A DNA stretch of 48,787 nt from a bacterium (GTDB lineage Bacteria > Pseudomonadota > Alphaproteobacteria > Rhizobiales > Aestuariivirgaceae): positions 1 to 48,787 of the forward strand of contig JALHQC010000027.1 of assembly GCA_022842165.1 (NCBI GenBank), read 5' to 3'. This document shows positions 16,776 to 28,223 of this stretch, one piece after another (position 1 is the first letter of the stretch; the number at the start of each line of letters is the position of its first letter). Made by a program: the position numbers and the translations under genes. Below the pieces are notes generated by a model. The model saw only the letters and a list, made by a program, of their open reading frames with translations. It had not been told where the DNA came from and ran no database searches.

Positions 16776-17264
16776 ATGGCGGACAAGCATGAATTACAGG
16801 ACAAGTTCTGGAAGGCCCTCAAGTCGGACATGACGATGATGCTGGGACTTGTCGCGGTCGAAAACAGCCATACGATGCCAATGACGGCACAGGTTGAGAA
16901 CGGCGACCGGGGCCCGATCTGGTTCTTCACGTCGAAAGGTAACACGCTGGCGCAGAATTTGAAGCGCGACGGCAGGGCAATCGCCACCTTCGCCTCCAAG
17001 GGGCATGATCTGTTCGCCAGCGTCCACGGGCGGCTGACGATCGACAACGACCCCGACACGATCGACCGGCTGTGGAATCCCTTCGTGGCGGCCTGGTATG
17101 AGGGCGGCAAGGACGACCCGGAACTCGTTCTGATGCGCTTCGATGCCGAGGATGCCGAAATCTGGCTGAACGCCAACAGCATTTTCGCGGGCATCAAGAT
17201 GCTGTTCGGGTCCGACCCCAAGAAGGACTACAAGGACAATGTGGCAGAAGTGAAATTCCGGTAA
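16776..17264 (+). CDS. Pyridoxamine 5'-phosphate oxidase-like general stress protein
   Basis: This 162-residue protein matches the PNPOx-like split-barrel family annotated as general stress protein 26 type. The visible features are a strand-rich core (HTMPMTAQVENGDRGPIWFF, then GRAIATFASKGHDLFASVHG), a conserved LWNPFVAAWYEGGKDDPE helix region and WLNANSIFAGIKMLFG near the end. The family binds flavin or deazaflavin cofactors and is induced by stress; the reaction is not known here. The ATG at 16776 is preferred because AGGAG lies nine bases before it, whereas the ATG at 16767 abuts that site directly. Confidence 0.88.
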   Translation: MADKHELQDKFWKALKSDMTMMLGLVAVENSHTMPMTAQVENGDRGPIWFFTSKGNTLAQNLKRDGRAIATFASKGHDLFASVHGRLTIDNDPDTIDRLWNPFVAAWYEGGKDDPELVLMRFDAEDAEIWLNANSIFAGIKMLFGSDPKKDYKDNVAEVKFR

Positions 17265-17395
17265 AGACACGCTGCTGGAGATCGACCGGCGACTAGGCTT
17301 TCAGCCGGGTTTCGACGCACTTGCGCTTTTCATTGGGGACCTGTTTAATTTTCATGTGATGATATCGCATGGACAACAGGTCTGAGGCGTAAACC

Positions 17396-17956
17396 GTGGT
17401 CATGTTCGCAGCAAGGGTGAAGCCGTCATTCGGCAGAAGGCTTCGGGAATTCTGCTGGCCGTCGATCGGCGTGCGCCGGGCCTGGGCCTATCGCATGCAC
17501 CGGCTGGCGCGGCTGGACGTGAGCCCGCACACGCTGGCCATCGGCTTTGCCGCCGGGGCTTTCGCCTCGTTCACGCCGTTCATCGGCCTGCATTTCATCC
17601 TCGCGGCGGTGGTGGCGCTTGTCGTGCGGGGCAATCTGCTGGCGTCGGCGGTCGGCACCGTCGTCGGCAATCCCGTGACGTTTCCGTTCATCTGGATCGC
17701 CAGCTACAATGTGGGCGCGCTCCTGCTCGGCATAAAGGCCAAGGCGGAAGTGACGATCACGACCGACGCCAGCGTCGGGCTGTTTTCGCATGGGCCTGTC
17801 GATTTCCTCGTCATGCTGTGGCGGAGCGTCGAGCCGGTGATCTGGCCCATGGTGTTGGGCGGACTGCCACTGGGGCTCTTGTGCGGCACCGCCTGCTATG
17901 TGCTGGTCTATGGCACGCTGAGCAAGTTCAAGGCGCGGCGCAGCGCAGCCTCCTGA
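17396..17956 (+). CDS. DUF2062 membrane protein
   Basis: The 186-residue product fits the DUF2062 family. It has a basic N-terminus (RRLREFCWPSIGVRRAWAYR), the conserved SPHTLAIGFAAGAFASFTPF and GNLLASAVGTVVGNPVTFPF segments and a final membrane helix near PMVLGGLPLGLLCGTACYVL. Three to four membrane segments are likely. The family function is unknown. The GTG at 17396 has GAGG eight bases upstream; an ATG two codons later is a close alternative. The 131 bases before it contain no recognisable feature. Confidence 0.85.
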   Translation: MVMFAARVKPSFGRRLREFCWPSIGVRRAWAYRMHRLARLDVSPHTLAIGFAAGAFASFTPFIGLHFILAAVVALVVRGNLLASAVGTVVGNPVTFPFIWIASYNVGALLLGIKAKAEVTITTDASVGLFSHGPVDFLVMLWRSVEPVIWPMVLGGLPLGLLCGTACYVLVYGTLSKFKARRSAAS

Positions 17957-17997
17957 GGCTGTTCACCAAATAACCAAAGGGAGCTGAGCCTAGAACC

Positions 17998-18471
17998 TCA
18001 GGCCCAGGCGACCTTGGCGATCTCGTAGGACTTGCCGCCGCCCGGCGTATTGACCTCGACCGAGTCGCCCTTCTTCTTGCCGATGATGGCGCGGGCAATG
18101 GGAGAGGAGACCGATATCTTGCCCTTCTTCACGTCGGCCTCGAATTCGCCGACGATCTGGTAGGAGGTCTTGTCGTCTGTTTCCTCGTCGATCAGCGTCA
18201 CCTTGGCGCCGAACATGACGGTGTCTCCCGACAGCTTGGTGATGTCGATGATCTCGGCGCGGGACAGCTTGTCCTCAAGCTCGGCGACGCGGGCCTCGGT
18301 CCAGCCCTGCTGTTCCTTGGCGGCATGATATTCGGCATTCTCCGACAGGTCGCCGTGCGAGCGGGCTTCCTCGATCGCCTTGATGATGCGCGGGCGTTCC
18401 ACCGACTTGAGGTGCTTCACCTCATCCATCATGGCGGCGTGGCCTTCGGCAGTCATGGGCACTTTTTCCAT
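17998..18471 (-). CDS. greA: Transcription elongation factor GreA
   Basis: GreA rescues backtracked RNA polymerase by stimulating transcript cleavage. The 157-residue product has the standard length, the N-terminal coiled coil with the acidic tip ([20 protein letters not shown], whose DLSENAEY carries the catalytic Asp and Glu), and the C-terminal FKBP-like domain ([23 protein letters not shown]). The ATG at 18471 gives the family length; no strong ribosome-binding site is seen. It converges with the DUF2062 gene. Confidence 0.95.
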   Translation of the reverse strand: MEKVPMTAEGHAAMMDEVKHLKSVERPRIIKAIEEARSHGDLSENAEYHAAKEQQGWTEARVAELEDKLSRAEIIDITKLSGDTVMFGAKVTLIDEETDDKTSYQIVGEFEADVKKGKISVSSPIARAIIGKKKGDSVEVNTPGGGKSYEIAKVAWA

Positions 18472-18817
18472 CGGTCTCGTCCAGTCTTGTCCAGTTCTTT
18501 TCACGTCTTCAGGTTGCACAACCCAAAGATGAACGCTTGTCCGTGTTGCGGAAAAACGACACCCGGCCATACGAATGAACGCATGCTGCCGGGCGAACCG
18601 GGAAGATGGAGCAAAACCGGGCAGATTTCAAGGGGGCGCAAGGCCACGGACATGTATTCTCTGCCCACGTCAATTTTCATGGAACCGGCTGCTGTGGCCG
18701 ATGCTCTCACCTTCCTTGCCGCTGTTGCGCATGGCCTGACGGGACAAAGCACTCGGCTGGCGCGGCCGATCCGGGACAATGTCGGCATGCGCGGCGCGGG
18801 CCGCTACGTCCTGAGGA
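18472..18817. other. Intergenic region upstream of greA without a supported gene
   Basis: These 346 bases presumably hold the greA promoter on the left. Reading frames on both strands lack a ribosome-binding site and protein-like composition, and I see no RNA gene. The right end abuts the rearranged carB fragment. Confidence 0.4.
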
Positions 18818-18920
18818 TCAGAAATAATCCTGCAGCGGTTTCACGTCGAGGCGGCCTTCCTTCTGGGCGGCGATCTTGAGAACCGGCCTGTCGATCACCT
18901 TGGCGAAAAAGTGCACGGTG
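18818..18920 (-). pseudogene. Rearranged remnant of carB (two carB segments fused)
   Basis: Read on the minus strand, this stretch encodes [19 protein letters not shown] followed by a stop, the same C-terminus as intact carB at 20444-20500. Just before it, TVHFFAKVIDRPVLKIAA matches the carB segment [18 protein letters not shown], encoded near 21061-21113. The two blocks are about 560 bases apart in intact carB but are joined here at a shared GGCGGCGAT-like sequence. By eye the DNA blocks differ from intact carB at about 15-20 percent of positions, so this is an old or foreign copy, not a recent duplication. There is no open frame beyond it and it is surely non-functional. The similarity ends abruptly at 18920. 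Confidence 0.85.
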
Positions 18921-18951
18921 GATTAGGATACTGCGGAAAGCAGTAGAGGAG

Positions 18952-20358
18952 TTAGATAAAGACTATATCATCGCTCCCAATCGAAGGTGCGCCTGTTATG
19001 GTCGCAATTAAGACAGCGGCTGCAATGCCTGTTCCATCGGAATCGAAGAATAGACGCCCGGTATCAGAATCGTAGAGAACTGTTGCTGCGTCTACGCGAA
19101 CCATGGGGTTCTTGTTGGAGATAAAGGTCGATTTGCCCTGGAGTAGATATCCACCCTCCACATTGAAGCCACCCGCTCTAAAATGAAACTGGTCCTCGCC
19201 AGAAACGAAGTCCAGAATTCGGTCACGTCCATGCGTCTTGGAATCGTAATAGTATATGTCGCTGTCCAGGCCACCGGACAGCGTATCGGCATTACGGCCA
19301 CCGCTCACAAAGTCCAAGCCACCTTCTCCGAACACCGTGTCGGAACCTGCGTCACCAAAAAGAAAATCTGAACCCATTCCGCCAACGAGCCGGTCCGAAC
19401 CGCTTCCTCCGTAGAATTCATTTCCTAAAGTATCGCCGGTCAGGATGTCGTCAAAGTTAGAGCCAAGGATAACCTCTATGCCGGAGATTTCATCGAAACC
19501 GGTGGTTGACGACGACACCATGCCAAGTCCTAGGTTACCAGTGACGGGTCCGGTTGCCTTGTGAAAATCAAGCAAGTCCCTGCCGGTTCCACCTTCGATC
19601 TTGTCGTCCAGGTATGATCCGATAATCCTGGAACCTGCGTTGTCGCCTCTAATAGTGATGCCGTCGCTTGCTGGGTCCCAATCTGTGAACGTAACTCTGG
19701 AAAGGTCGATATTGTCGCCCTTGACGACGACATAGTCGGCAAAAATTCCGCCCTTGACCTGGGAAATTCCACTGTGGCCCCCAAATTGCGTTCCAGTAAA
19801 GGTTGCTGAAACCGAAGGGTTGGTAAACTCCAAAGCTTCGACGTTTGATATCCTCATCTGGGTAAAGTCATGATAGGCACCATTGACGATTATTGTGTCG
19901 AGGTCCGCTCCACCGTCGATGAAGGTGTTTCCAAGGCTGTCAAATTTTAGGCTGAACAGGAAACTGTCGTTGCCAATTCCACCAATCAGCCTGTCGTTTC
20001 CCCCCTCGCCCCGAAACCGGTCGTTGCCTGCTCCACCGATGAAAGTTTCGTTTGCGGCAGACCCAACTAGAGAATCATTGCCTCGTGTGCCAGACACGGT
20101 GAATCGGTCAACGCTCTGCCAGTCAAAGATGCCCCTGAGCGTCAGTGACGAGAAAAAATTGCAATTCGTAATCTTTAGGATGTTGACGCCGGAGCCGCCA
20201 AATATCGATGCTGTAGCGAATATTGCTATGTCGTCGAACTGACTGCCGTCGAAAACGGCAGATAACCGTAAAACAGAGTCGGCAAAACGAATTTCGTCCA
20301 CGCCTGTCAGTACTGCCGCTCGAAAATCCGTATTGGCATCCACTACTAGCACAGACAC
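18952..20358 (-). CDS. RTX calcium-binding exoprotein between carB and a carB remnant
   Basis: The 468-residue protein has two blocks of RTX nonapeptides: one around residues 90-130 (GGAGNDRFRGEGGNDRLIGG) and one around residues 300-360 (GGSGSDRLVGGMGSDFLFGD). Between them lie strand-rich segments, and a C-terminal domain of the serralysin type ends in GSDDIVFI, a plausible type I secretion signal. There is no protease zinc motif (HExxH), so it is not a serralysin enzyme. The gene is clearly richer in A and T than its surroundings. It is bracketed by the carB remnant on one side and the 3' end of intact carB on the other, which suggests insertion by recombination at carB. No secretion genes are nearby. 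Confidence 0.87.
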   Translation of the reverse strand: MSVLVVDANTDFRAAVLTGVDEIRFADSVLRLSAVFDGSQFDDIAIFATASIFGGSGVNILKITNCNFFSSLTLRGIFDWQSVDRFTVSGTRGNDSLVGSAANETFIGGAGNDRFRGEGGNDRLIGGIGNDSFLFSLKFDSLGNTFIDGGADLDTIIVNGAYHDFTQMRISNVEALEFTNPSVSATFTGTQFGGHSGISQVKGGIFADYVVVKGDNIDLSRVTFTDWDPASDGITIRGDNAGSRIIGSYLDDKIEGGTGRDLLDFHKATGPVTGNLGLGMVSSSTTGFDEISGIEVILGSNFDDILTGDTLGNEFYGGSGSDRLVGGMGSDFLFGDAGSDTVFGEGGLDFVSGGRNADTLSGGLDSDIYYYDSKTHGRDRILDFVSGEDQFHFRAGGFNVEGGYLLQGKSTFISNKNPMVRVDAATVLYDSDTGRLFFDSDGTGIAAAVLIATITGAPSIGSDDIVFI

Positions 20359-20443
20359 TTGCTACTCCCGATGGCGGCCACAGTTCAATCTTACATAGCG
20401 CTGTAAGGTGACGGTGTCCACCTGCCAACCTAAGGAGATAAAC

Positions 20444-23827
<3,384 letters not shown>

Positions 23828-23830
23828 TTG

Positions 23831-23854
23831 GGGAAACCTGAATTTTGGTTTCCC
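23831..23854 (-). promoter_or_regulatory. Hairpin directly upstream of the carB start codon
   Basis: On the carB strand the sequence reads GGGAAACC, an eight-base loop, then GGTTTCCC and three bases to the ATG. The perfect stem lies where the ribosome must bind, and no clear Shine-Dalgarno site is outside it. It could act as a translational control hairpin, or as a DNA operator if transcription starts close to the gene. Function is inferred. Confidence 0.5.
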
Positions 23855-23896
23855 TACACAATGCGGCCGGGGATGCCAAGCCTATTCGGCCCGTTA

Positions 23897-24217
23897 TCAG
23901 AGCCCGGCGAAATCGTCCTTGGTCGAGAAGCACTTGATCTGCTTGAAAGCGGTGCAGGACGAGGTGCAGGTGATGCCGGAATCGAGCACCCGGGTGGACT
24001 GGAAGGGCTCGCGCTGGAAGATCAGCGCATTGTCGTAGCCTTGGGCCTTGCAGAAGGCATCGGCTACGGGCTTGCCGCAAACCCCTTCGGCCATGCAGGC
24101 GTCAATCCGGGCGCCTTCGACCACGGGCGAGAAATAATTGCGCACACCGGCTTCGGCGCCGGGAGCAAAAGACATCAGCAGCAACGTGGCGGCGGCGAAA
24201 CTGACAACCTGGCGCAT
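23897..24217 (-). CDS. Small exported cysteine-rich protein
   Basis: The 106-residue product has a clear Sec signal peptide (MRQVVSFAAATLLLMSFAPG, cleavage after AEA) and a mature part with seven cysteines. The motif DACMAEGVCGKPVADAFCKA followed by QGY recalls small secreted proteins of rhizobia with a CGxPxADAFCxxxGY signature; their function is unknown. The even spacing of cysteines suggests disulfide bonds in the periplasm. The ATG at 24217 has AAGG upstream and removes 23 improbable residues of the longer frame. It lies upstream of carB on the same strand but is probably a separate unit. Confidence 0.7.
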   Translation of the reverse strand: MRQVVSFAAATLLLMSFAPGAEAGVRNYFSPVVEGARIDACMAEGVCGKPVADAFCKAQGYDNALIFQREPFQSTRVLDSGITCTSSCTAFKQIKCFSTKDDFAGL

Positions 24218-24336
24218 GGCATTCACCTTCTGATGAGAGGAGCGGTGGAGCGGCCCTGAGGGGGAGGGGAGGACGGGCGGCTCCACCGCATTTACCCTGG
24301 CGCACTGGCGCCAGCGGCGGGCTACTGCGAATCCTT

Positions 24337-24552
24337 TCAGATATCGATGCAGCGGGTGAGGCTGCAGGGATCAACCGAGATCTGTCCGGCGATTGGCCAG
24401 GCGCCGTTCTTCCGGACAACCGTTACGTTACTTGCATCCGTCACCGCGGCCTGGGGCTTGGTGACGGACAGCGGCTTGGAGTTGCCACCAGCGAAGGCGC
24501 CGGCTGACAGGAACATCACACTGAGAATGATCGACGTTGTCAGGGTTTTCAT
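24337..24552 (-). CDS. Small exported peptide, paralogue family member 1
   Basis: The 71-residue product starts with a signal peptide (MKTLTTSIILSVMFLSAGAF, cleavage likely after AFA). It ends with SNVTVVRKNGAWPIAGQISV followed by DPCSLTRCIDI. The tail matches those of the genes at 24739 and 25284: an (N)xTVxxKNxxxPxxG core, then a valine-containing strand and two cysteines five residues apart. The mature peptide is about 50 residues and probably has one disulfide in the periplasm. The ATG has GGAG eight bases upstream. I know no named family. This copy is the most divergent of the three. Confidence 0.65.
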   Translation of the reverse strand: MKTLTTSIILSVMFLSAGAFAGGNSKPLSVTKPQAAVTDASNVTVVRKNGAWPIAGQISVDPCSLTRCIDI

Positions 24553-24659
24553 GTGTTTCTCTCCAGTCAGAGAACGTTCGTGTTGGATGAAGGTTGCGCT
24601 GTTTCGTTGGAATTGAAGCTGAACGCTTTATTCATCCGTTGTTTAGTTTGGGAGGGAGT

Positions 24660-24682
24660 GGCCCCGGACATGGTCCGGGGCC
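24660..24682 (-). terminator. Hairpin after peptide gene 2
   Basis: A ten-base perfect stem, GGCCCCGGAC and GTCCGGGGCC around a three-base loop, lies 56 bases beyond the stop of the peptide gene at 24739. The T tract is poor. The stem and the adjoining TTTGCAGGGGATGG are nearly the same as those at 25101-25156, after peptide gene 3. Confidence 0.6.
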
Positions 24683-24738
24683 TTCAGGTTGTGGGCGGTA
24701 TCGGTTTGCAGGGGATGGCCGCCCGGTGAATTTCAGTG

Positions 24739-24942
24739 TCAGCCCGTGGTGAGCGAGCAATCCTCGTTGAGGCAATCCTCGACGACGAGCGGACCCACCA
24801 GCGGAAAAGCCTGGTTCTTGTGCATGACGGTGACGTTCTGCGTTTCAGCCACGAGGCCGGTATGCTGCTGCGGAGCAATCGCTGCGATGGCGCTGGCTGC
24901 AGAACCGAGGACCGTCAGGACGAAGAGTGTGTAGCGCGTCAT
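24739..24942 (-). CDS. Small exported peptide, paralogue family member 2
   Basis: The 67-residue product has a signal peptide (MTRYTLFVLTVLGSAASAIA) and a mature part of about 47 residues holding NVTVMHKNQAFPLVGPLVVE followed by DCLNEDCSLTTG. It is closely similar to the gene at 25284 in the signal peptide, in the KNxxFPxVGPxVVExC core and in the pair of cysteines five residues apart. The ATG has GGGAG upstream. The function is unknown; a small periplasmic disulfide peptide is the safest description. Confidence 0.7.
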   Translation of the reverse strand: MTRYTLFVLTVLGSAASAIAAIAPQQHTGLVAETQNVTVMHKNQAFPLVGPLVVEDCLNEDCSLTTG

Positions 24943-25100
24943 TGGACTTCTCCCATTCGAGCCGGCTCACCGGCTGCTCTCAACATGGTCTTTTTCTAAC
25001 GCTATCGAACTCGCCTGGATGTAATGCAGGTCACACCGCAGTGTTCCTGTGTAGATTTCTTTACAGATGACAACATCGTGACTCCTCGCAAACGAAAAGA

Positions 25101-25121
25101 GCCCCGGAACATGTCCGGGGC
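25101..25121 (-). terminator. Intrinsic terminator after peptide gene 3
   Basis: GCCCCGGA and TCCGGGGC form an eight-base stem with a five-base loop. On the minus strand it is followed by TCTTTTCGTTT, a usable U tract. It lies in a 341-base gap (24943-25283) in which I see no gene; the rest of the gap is the leader of peptide gene 2 and the trailer of gene 3. Confidence 0.7.
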
Positions 25122-25283
25122 CCAGGTGCAGGCAGCGTTTGCAGGGGATGGGGGGAAGTACTGCCTGGGGATGAGAACAATATTGGAACCGGAGCGCGGA
25201 ACTTCAAGCTCTGGAGGGGGCATGACAGAGTTTGGAGGTGCCATGCTCCGGTTCCTGTCTGGCGTCGCCGCCTGACAAAAACT

Positions 25284-25478
25284 TCAGGATTGGACGTCGG
25301 AGCAATCTTCCAGCGCGCACTCCTCCACGACGATGGGACCGACCACCGGGAAAGGGCTGTTCTTCTGGATGACGGTCGAGTTGGCCGAAACCTGGGCGGG
25401 GGCTGCGGGCTGGACTGCGGCGATCGCGGTGGCCGCGGTGCCGAGAATTGCCAGAGCAAAGAGCGTGTAGCGGATCAT
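25284..25478 (-). CDS. Small exported peptide, paralogue family member 3
   Basis: The 64-residue product has a signal peptide (MIRYTLFALAILGTAATAIA) almost the same as that of member 2. The mature part reads NSTVIQKNSPFPVVGPIVVE followed by ECALEDCSDVQS. The conserved core and cysteine pair mark tandem duplication with the gene at 24739. The ATG at 25478 was chosen because the signal peptide starts there and GAGGG lies about ten bases upstream. An intrinsic terminator follows at 25101-25121. No function is known. Confidence 0.7.
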   Translation of the reverse strand: MIRYTLFALAILGTAATAIAAVQPAAPAQVSANSTVIQKNSPFPVVGPIVVEECALEDCSDVQS

Positions 25479-25704
25479 GGTCGTTCGTCCCTCTTCAACT
25501 GTCTCGATGGAGGGCACATTAGAAGGCCGGGCCGGAACCCGAGCTGAATGCGCCGTTCATCTGATGTTTAGATAGGACGGGACTTGTGCCGCCGTAGGAC
25601 GGCGGTGTTACGGTATTGTGGGAGGCTGTGGCGACTTAGAGGCAATTGCGGCGGTTGCCACAATTGTACGGAAGTGGACAGTACAGGAGGTCCCAGACAT
25701 GCAA

Positions 25705-25731
25705 AAGGCCGCTCGGGTTGGAAGCGGCCTT
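25705..25731 (-). terminator. Intrinsic terminator of rpsU
   Basis: AAGGCCGCT and AGCGGCCTT pair over a nine-base loop and are followed on the minus strand by a short T run (TTTTGC). It lies 28 bases beyond the rpsU stop. The bases between here and the peptide gene at 25478 show nothing else. Confidence 0.8.
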
Positions 25732-25759
25732 CAAGATCGTCAACTGGCGGGAAAGAGAC

Positions 25760-26020
25760 TTACTGAGGGCCGCGGGGGCCGCGCACGGGCATGCCTTCGA
25801 CCTTCTTCGGCATCGGCAGCAGGCCCTCGCGCTGCAGCTTCTTGCGCTGGAGCTTGCGGGCGCGGCGGACGGCTTCGGCCTTTTCGCGGGCCTTCTTCTC
25901 GGAGGGCTTCTCATAAGCGCCGCGGAGCTTCATCTCGCGGAAGATGCCTTCGCGCTGCATCTTTTTCTTGAGGGCTTTCAGGGCCTGATCGACGTTGTTG
26001 TCACGAACTACGACTTGCAA
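25760..26020 (-). CDS. rpsU: 30S ribosomal protein S21
   Basis: S21 is a small basic protein of the 30S subunit that assists mRNA engagement. The 86-residue product starts [20 protein letters not shown] and shows the conserved [20 protein letters not shown] core. Its C-terminal extension, ending [10 protein letters not shown], is longer than the enterobacterial form and suits alphaproteobacteria. The start codon is TTG, with GAGG seven bases upstream. It stands alone, with its own terminator. Confidence 0.96.
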   Translation of the reverse strand: MQVVVRDNNVDQALKALKKKMQREGIFREMKLRGAYEKPSEKKAREKAEAVRRARKLQRKKLQREGLLPMPKKVEGMPVRGPRGPQ

Positions 26021-26109
26021 GTGATACCTCTGAGAACGGAAAACAGGTTTAGCTTGGGCATAGAGGCCCCAAGGGGCCCCAAACGTGGACGGCGGCGTAG
26101 CACAGGATT

Positions 26110-27192
26110 TCAGCCCTGTCGAGGGGTCAGGCGGTTGAAATGGCCCATTTTCCGGCCTCTGCGGGCTTCGCCCTTGCCATAGACATGGAGGCGGACGCCA
26201 GGCTCCACCGCAAGCTCGCGCCAGCGGTTGATTTCGGAGCCCAGAAGGTTGGTCATCACCACGTCGGCGTGGCGCTCGACCGATCCCAGCGGCCAGCCGC
26301 AGATCGCCCGGATGTGCTGCTCGAACTGCGAGACGCAGCCCGCATCCATGGTCCAGTGGCCGGAATTGTGGACGCGGGGGGCAATCTCGTTGACGATGAC
26401 GTCCTCGCCCGCCACGAACATCTCGATGCCGATGACGCCCACATAGTCGAGCGCCGCGATGACCTCGCCCCCCAAGCGCCGCGCGGTTGCGGCGGTTTCC
26501 GGCGAGATGGCAGCAGGAACCGTGGAGGTGCGGAGGATGTGGTTCTCGTGATGATTCTCAGGCACGTCATAGACGGCGATTTGACCATCCCAGCCGCGCG
26601 CCGCGATGACCGAGATTTCCTTGTCGAAACGGACGAAGCCCTCGAGAATGGCGGGTGCCTTGGCGATGTCGGCCCAGGCGGCGGCGGATGACTTGGCGCC
26701 GTCGATTCGGGTCTGGCCCTTGCCGTCGTAGCCGAAGCGGCGGGTTTTCAGGATCGAGGGACGGCCGATCAGGTCGAGGGCCTCATCCAGCGAGGCCTGA
26801 TCGGAAACCTCTGCAAAGGGCGCCACCGGGATGCCGAGGCCTGCGATGAAGGTTTTCTCGGCGATCCGGTCCTGCGCGGTCTGGAGTGCGGCGACGCCTG
26901 GCGCCACCGGCACCTGGCCTGCGAAATAGGAGGCGGTCTCGGCCGGAACGTTCTCGAACTCGTAGGTGACGACATCGACGCGCTGGGCAAAGTCCTTCAG
27001 CGCCTTGAAATCGGTGTAGGAAGCAACCGACCGGGCGGCCGCCACCTGGAAGGCGGCGCTGTCGGCCTCGGGCGCGAAGATGTGGCACTTGAGGCCAAGA
27101 TTGCCGGCGGCAAGCGCCAGCATGCGGGCAAGCTGGCCGCCACCCAGAATGCCGATGGTGGAGCCCGGCACGAGCGGTTCGCGGATGATCAT
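26110..27192 (-). CDS. purK: 5-(carboxyamino)imidazole ribonucleotide synthase
   Basis: PurK carboxylates AIR using ATP and bicarbonate in purine synthesis. The 360-residue ATP-grasp enzyme has the N-terminal [19 protein letters not shown] and the ATP-grasp core with [12 protein letters not shown] and [17 protein letters not shown]. The C-terminal [18 protein letters not shown] carries the metal-binding Glu and Asn. The ATG at 27192 overlaps the purE stop (ATGA), so the two genes are translationally coupled. Confidence 0.96.
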   Translation of the reverse strand: MIIREPLVPGSTIGILGGGQLARMLALAAGNLGLKCHIFAPEADSAAFQVAAARSVASYTDFKALKDFAQRVDVVTYEFENVPAETASYFAGQVPVAPGVAALQTAQDRIAEKTFIAGLGIPVAPFAEVSDQASLDEALDLIGRPSILKTRRFGYDGKGQTRIDGAKSSAAAWADIAKAPAILEGFVRFDKEISVIAARGWDGQIAVYDVPENHHENHILRTSTVPAAISPETAATARRLGGEVIAALDYVGVIGIEMFVAGEDVIVNEIAPRVHNSGHWTMDAGCVSQFEQHIRAICGWPLGSVERHADVVMTNLLGSEINRWRELAVEPGVRLHVYGKGEARRGRKMGHFNRLTPRQG

Positions 27193-27689
27193 CAGGCACT
27201 GTCCTTCGGGCGTTCGGCCACATTGGCGGTTTGCGCCGCGCGCCATTGATCGAGGCGCCCGGCCAGGGCTTCATCCGACAGGGAGAGGACGCTGGCCGCG
27301 AGGAGAGCGGCATTGACCGCACCCGACTTGCCGATGGCCAGCGTTCCGACCGGAATGCCTGCGGGCATCTGCACGATCGAAAGCAGCGAATCCTGACCCG
27401 ACAGCGCCTTCGATTCCACCGGCACGCCGAAGACGGGAAGGCTCGTCATCGAGGCCGTCATGCCGGGGAGATGGGCCGCGCCGCCCGCACCGGCGACGAT
27501 GACCTTGAAGCCGTTTGCCCGCGCCGTGGTGGCGAAGTCATAGAGGCGCTGCGGTGTGCGGTGGGCGGAGACGATGCGGTCGTCATGAGCGATGCCCAGC
27601 GCGTCGAGCGTTTCGGCGGCGTGCTTCATGGTGGCCCAGTCCGACTGGCTGCCCATGATGATGGCGACGGGAGGGTGCAGGCGTTTCAA
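27192..27689 (-). CDS. purE: 5-(carboxyamino)imidazole ribonucleotide mutase
   Basis: PurE moves the carboxyl group of N5-CAIR to give CAIR. The 165-residue product has the class I signatures: IIMGSQSDW near the N-terminus, [10 protein letters not shown] with the catalytic histidine, and [15 protein letters not shown]. The start is a TTG at 27689 with CGGAA upstream; an internal ATG would cut into the first strand. It lies 13 bases after a YdcH-like gene and is coupled to purK. Confidence 0.95.
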   Translation of the reverse strand: MKRLHPPVAIIMGSQSDWATMKHAAETLDALGIAHDDRIVSAHRTPQRLYDFATTARANGFKVIVAGAGGAAHLPGMTASMTSLPVFGVPVESKALSGQDSLLSIVQMPAGIPVGTLAIGKSGAVNAALLAASVLSLSDEALAGRLDQWRAAQTANVAERPKDSA

Positions 27690-27702
27690 TGCAATTCCGA
27701 TC

Positions 27703-27918
27703 TCAGGCGATGATGTCAGGTATCAGCATGTTCTCGATGTGCTGGATCTTGTCCTTGATATCCAGCTTCATCTTCTTCAGGCGCCGCAGCTGCAGCTGGT
27801 CGCTCGATCCCGTCTGTTCCAGCGAGACGATGGCCGCGTCAAGATCGCGGTGCTGCTGGATGAGAACCTGCAACTGCGATCTGAGCGCCACATCCTGAAG
27901 CATGTCCAGCTTTGGCAT
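27703..27918 (-). CDS. YdcH/DUF465 family small coiled-coil protein
   Basis: The 71-residue product matches DUF465: [20 protein letters not shown] followed by the basic [16 protein letters not shown] helix. The family consists of short alpha-helical hairpins of unknown role. The ATG has GGGGAG just upstream. It lies 13 bases before purE on the same strand and diverges from a second DUF465 gene at 28047. Confidence 0.85.
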   Translation of the reverse strand: MPKLDMLQDVALRSQLQVLIQQHRDLDAAIVSLEQTGSSDQLQLRRLKKMKLDIKDKIQHIENMLIPDIIA

Positions 27919-28046
27919 CGTCTCCCCGCCCTAGAATCTTCTCAGATCACGATTTCGCTTTTCTTCACTAAAGCCCTTGGCAAGGGTTCGACAAGCCCCC
28001 AAGTCTGTGTCATCATAACGTCGTTGACATAGCCATGGAGGATCGC

Positions 28047-28223
28047 ATGAGTCTTCAAGCGCATCTTGGTGAATTGCTTTCAAAGCACAAGGCCCTTGAG
28101 GCCGAGCTGACGGAAGCTTTGAACCATCCAGCGTCCACGGATGCGGAGATCGCCGAACTCAAGCGAAAAAAACTCAGGCTAAAAGACGAAATCAACAGAT
28201 TGCAGCATCAGCACGCCGCCTAA
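28047..28223 (+). CDS. YdcH/DUF465 family small coiled-coil protein
   Basis: The 58-residue product is a standard YdcH protein: MSLQAHLGELLSKHKALEAE, then HPASTDAEIAELKRKKLRLK. The ATG at 28047 follows GGAGG at good spacing; the ATG twelve bases earlier would place that site inside the gene. Its stop codon overlaps the stop of the convergent amidase gene by three bases. Confidence 0.85.
   Translation: MSLQAHLGELLSKHKALEAELTEALNHPASTDAEIAELKRKKLRLKDEINRLQHQHAA

Noticed and set aside
18952-20358. The RTX protein as a serralysin-type protease
   Set aside because: No HExxH zinc motif is present; only the repeat and C-terminal regions are of that type.
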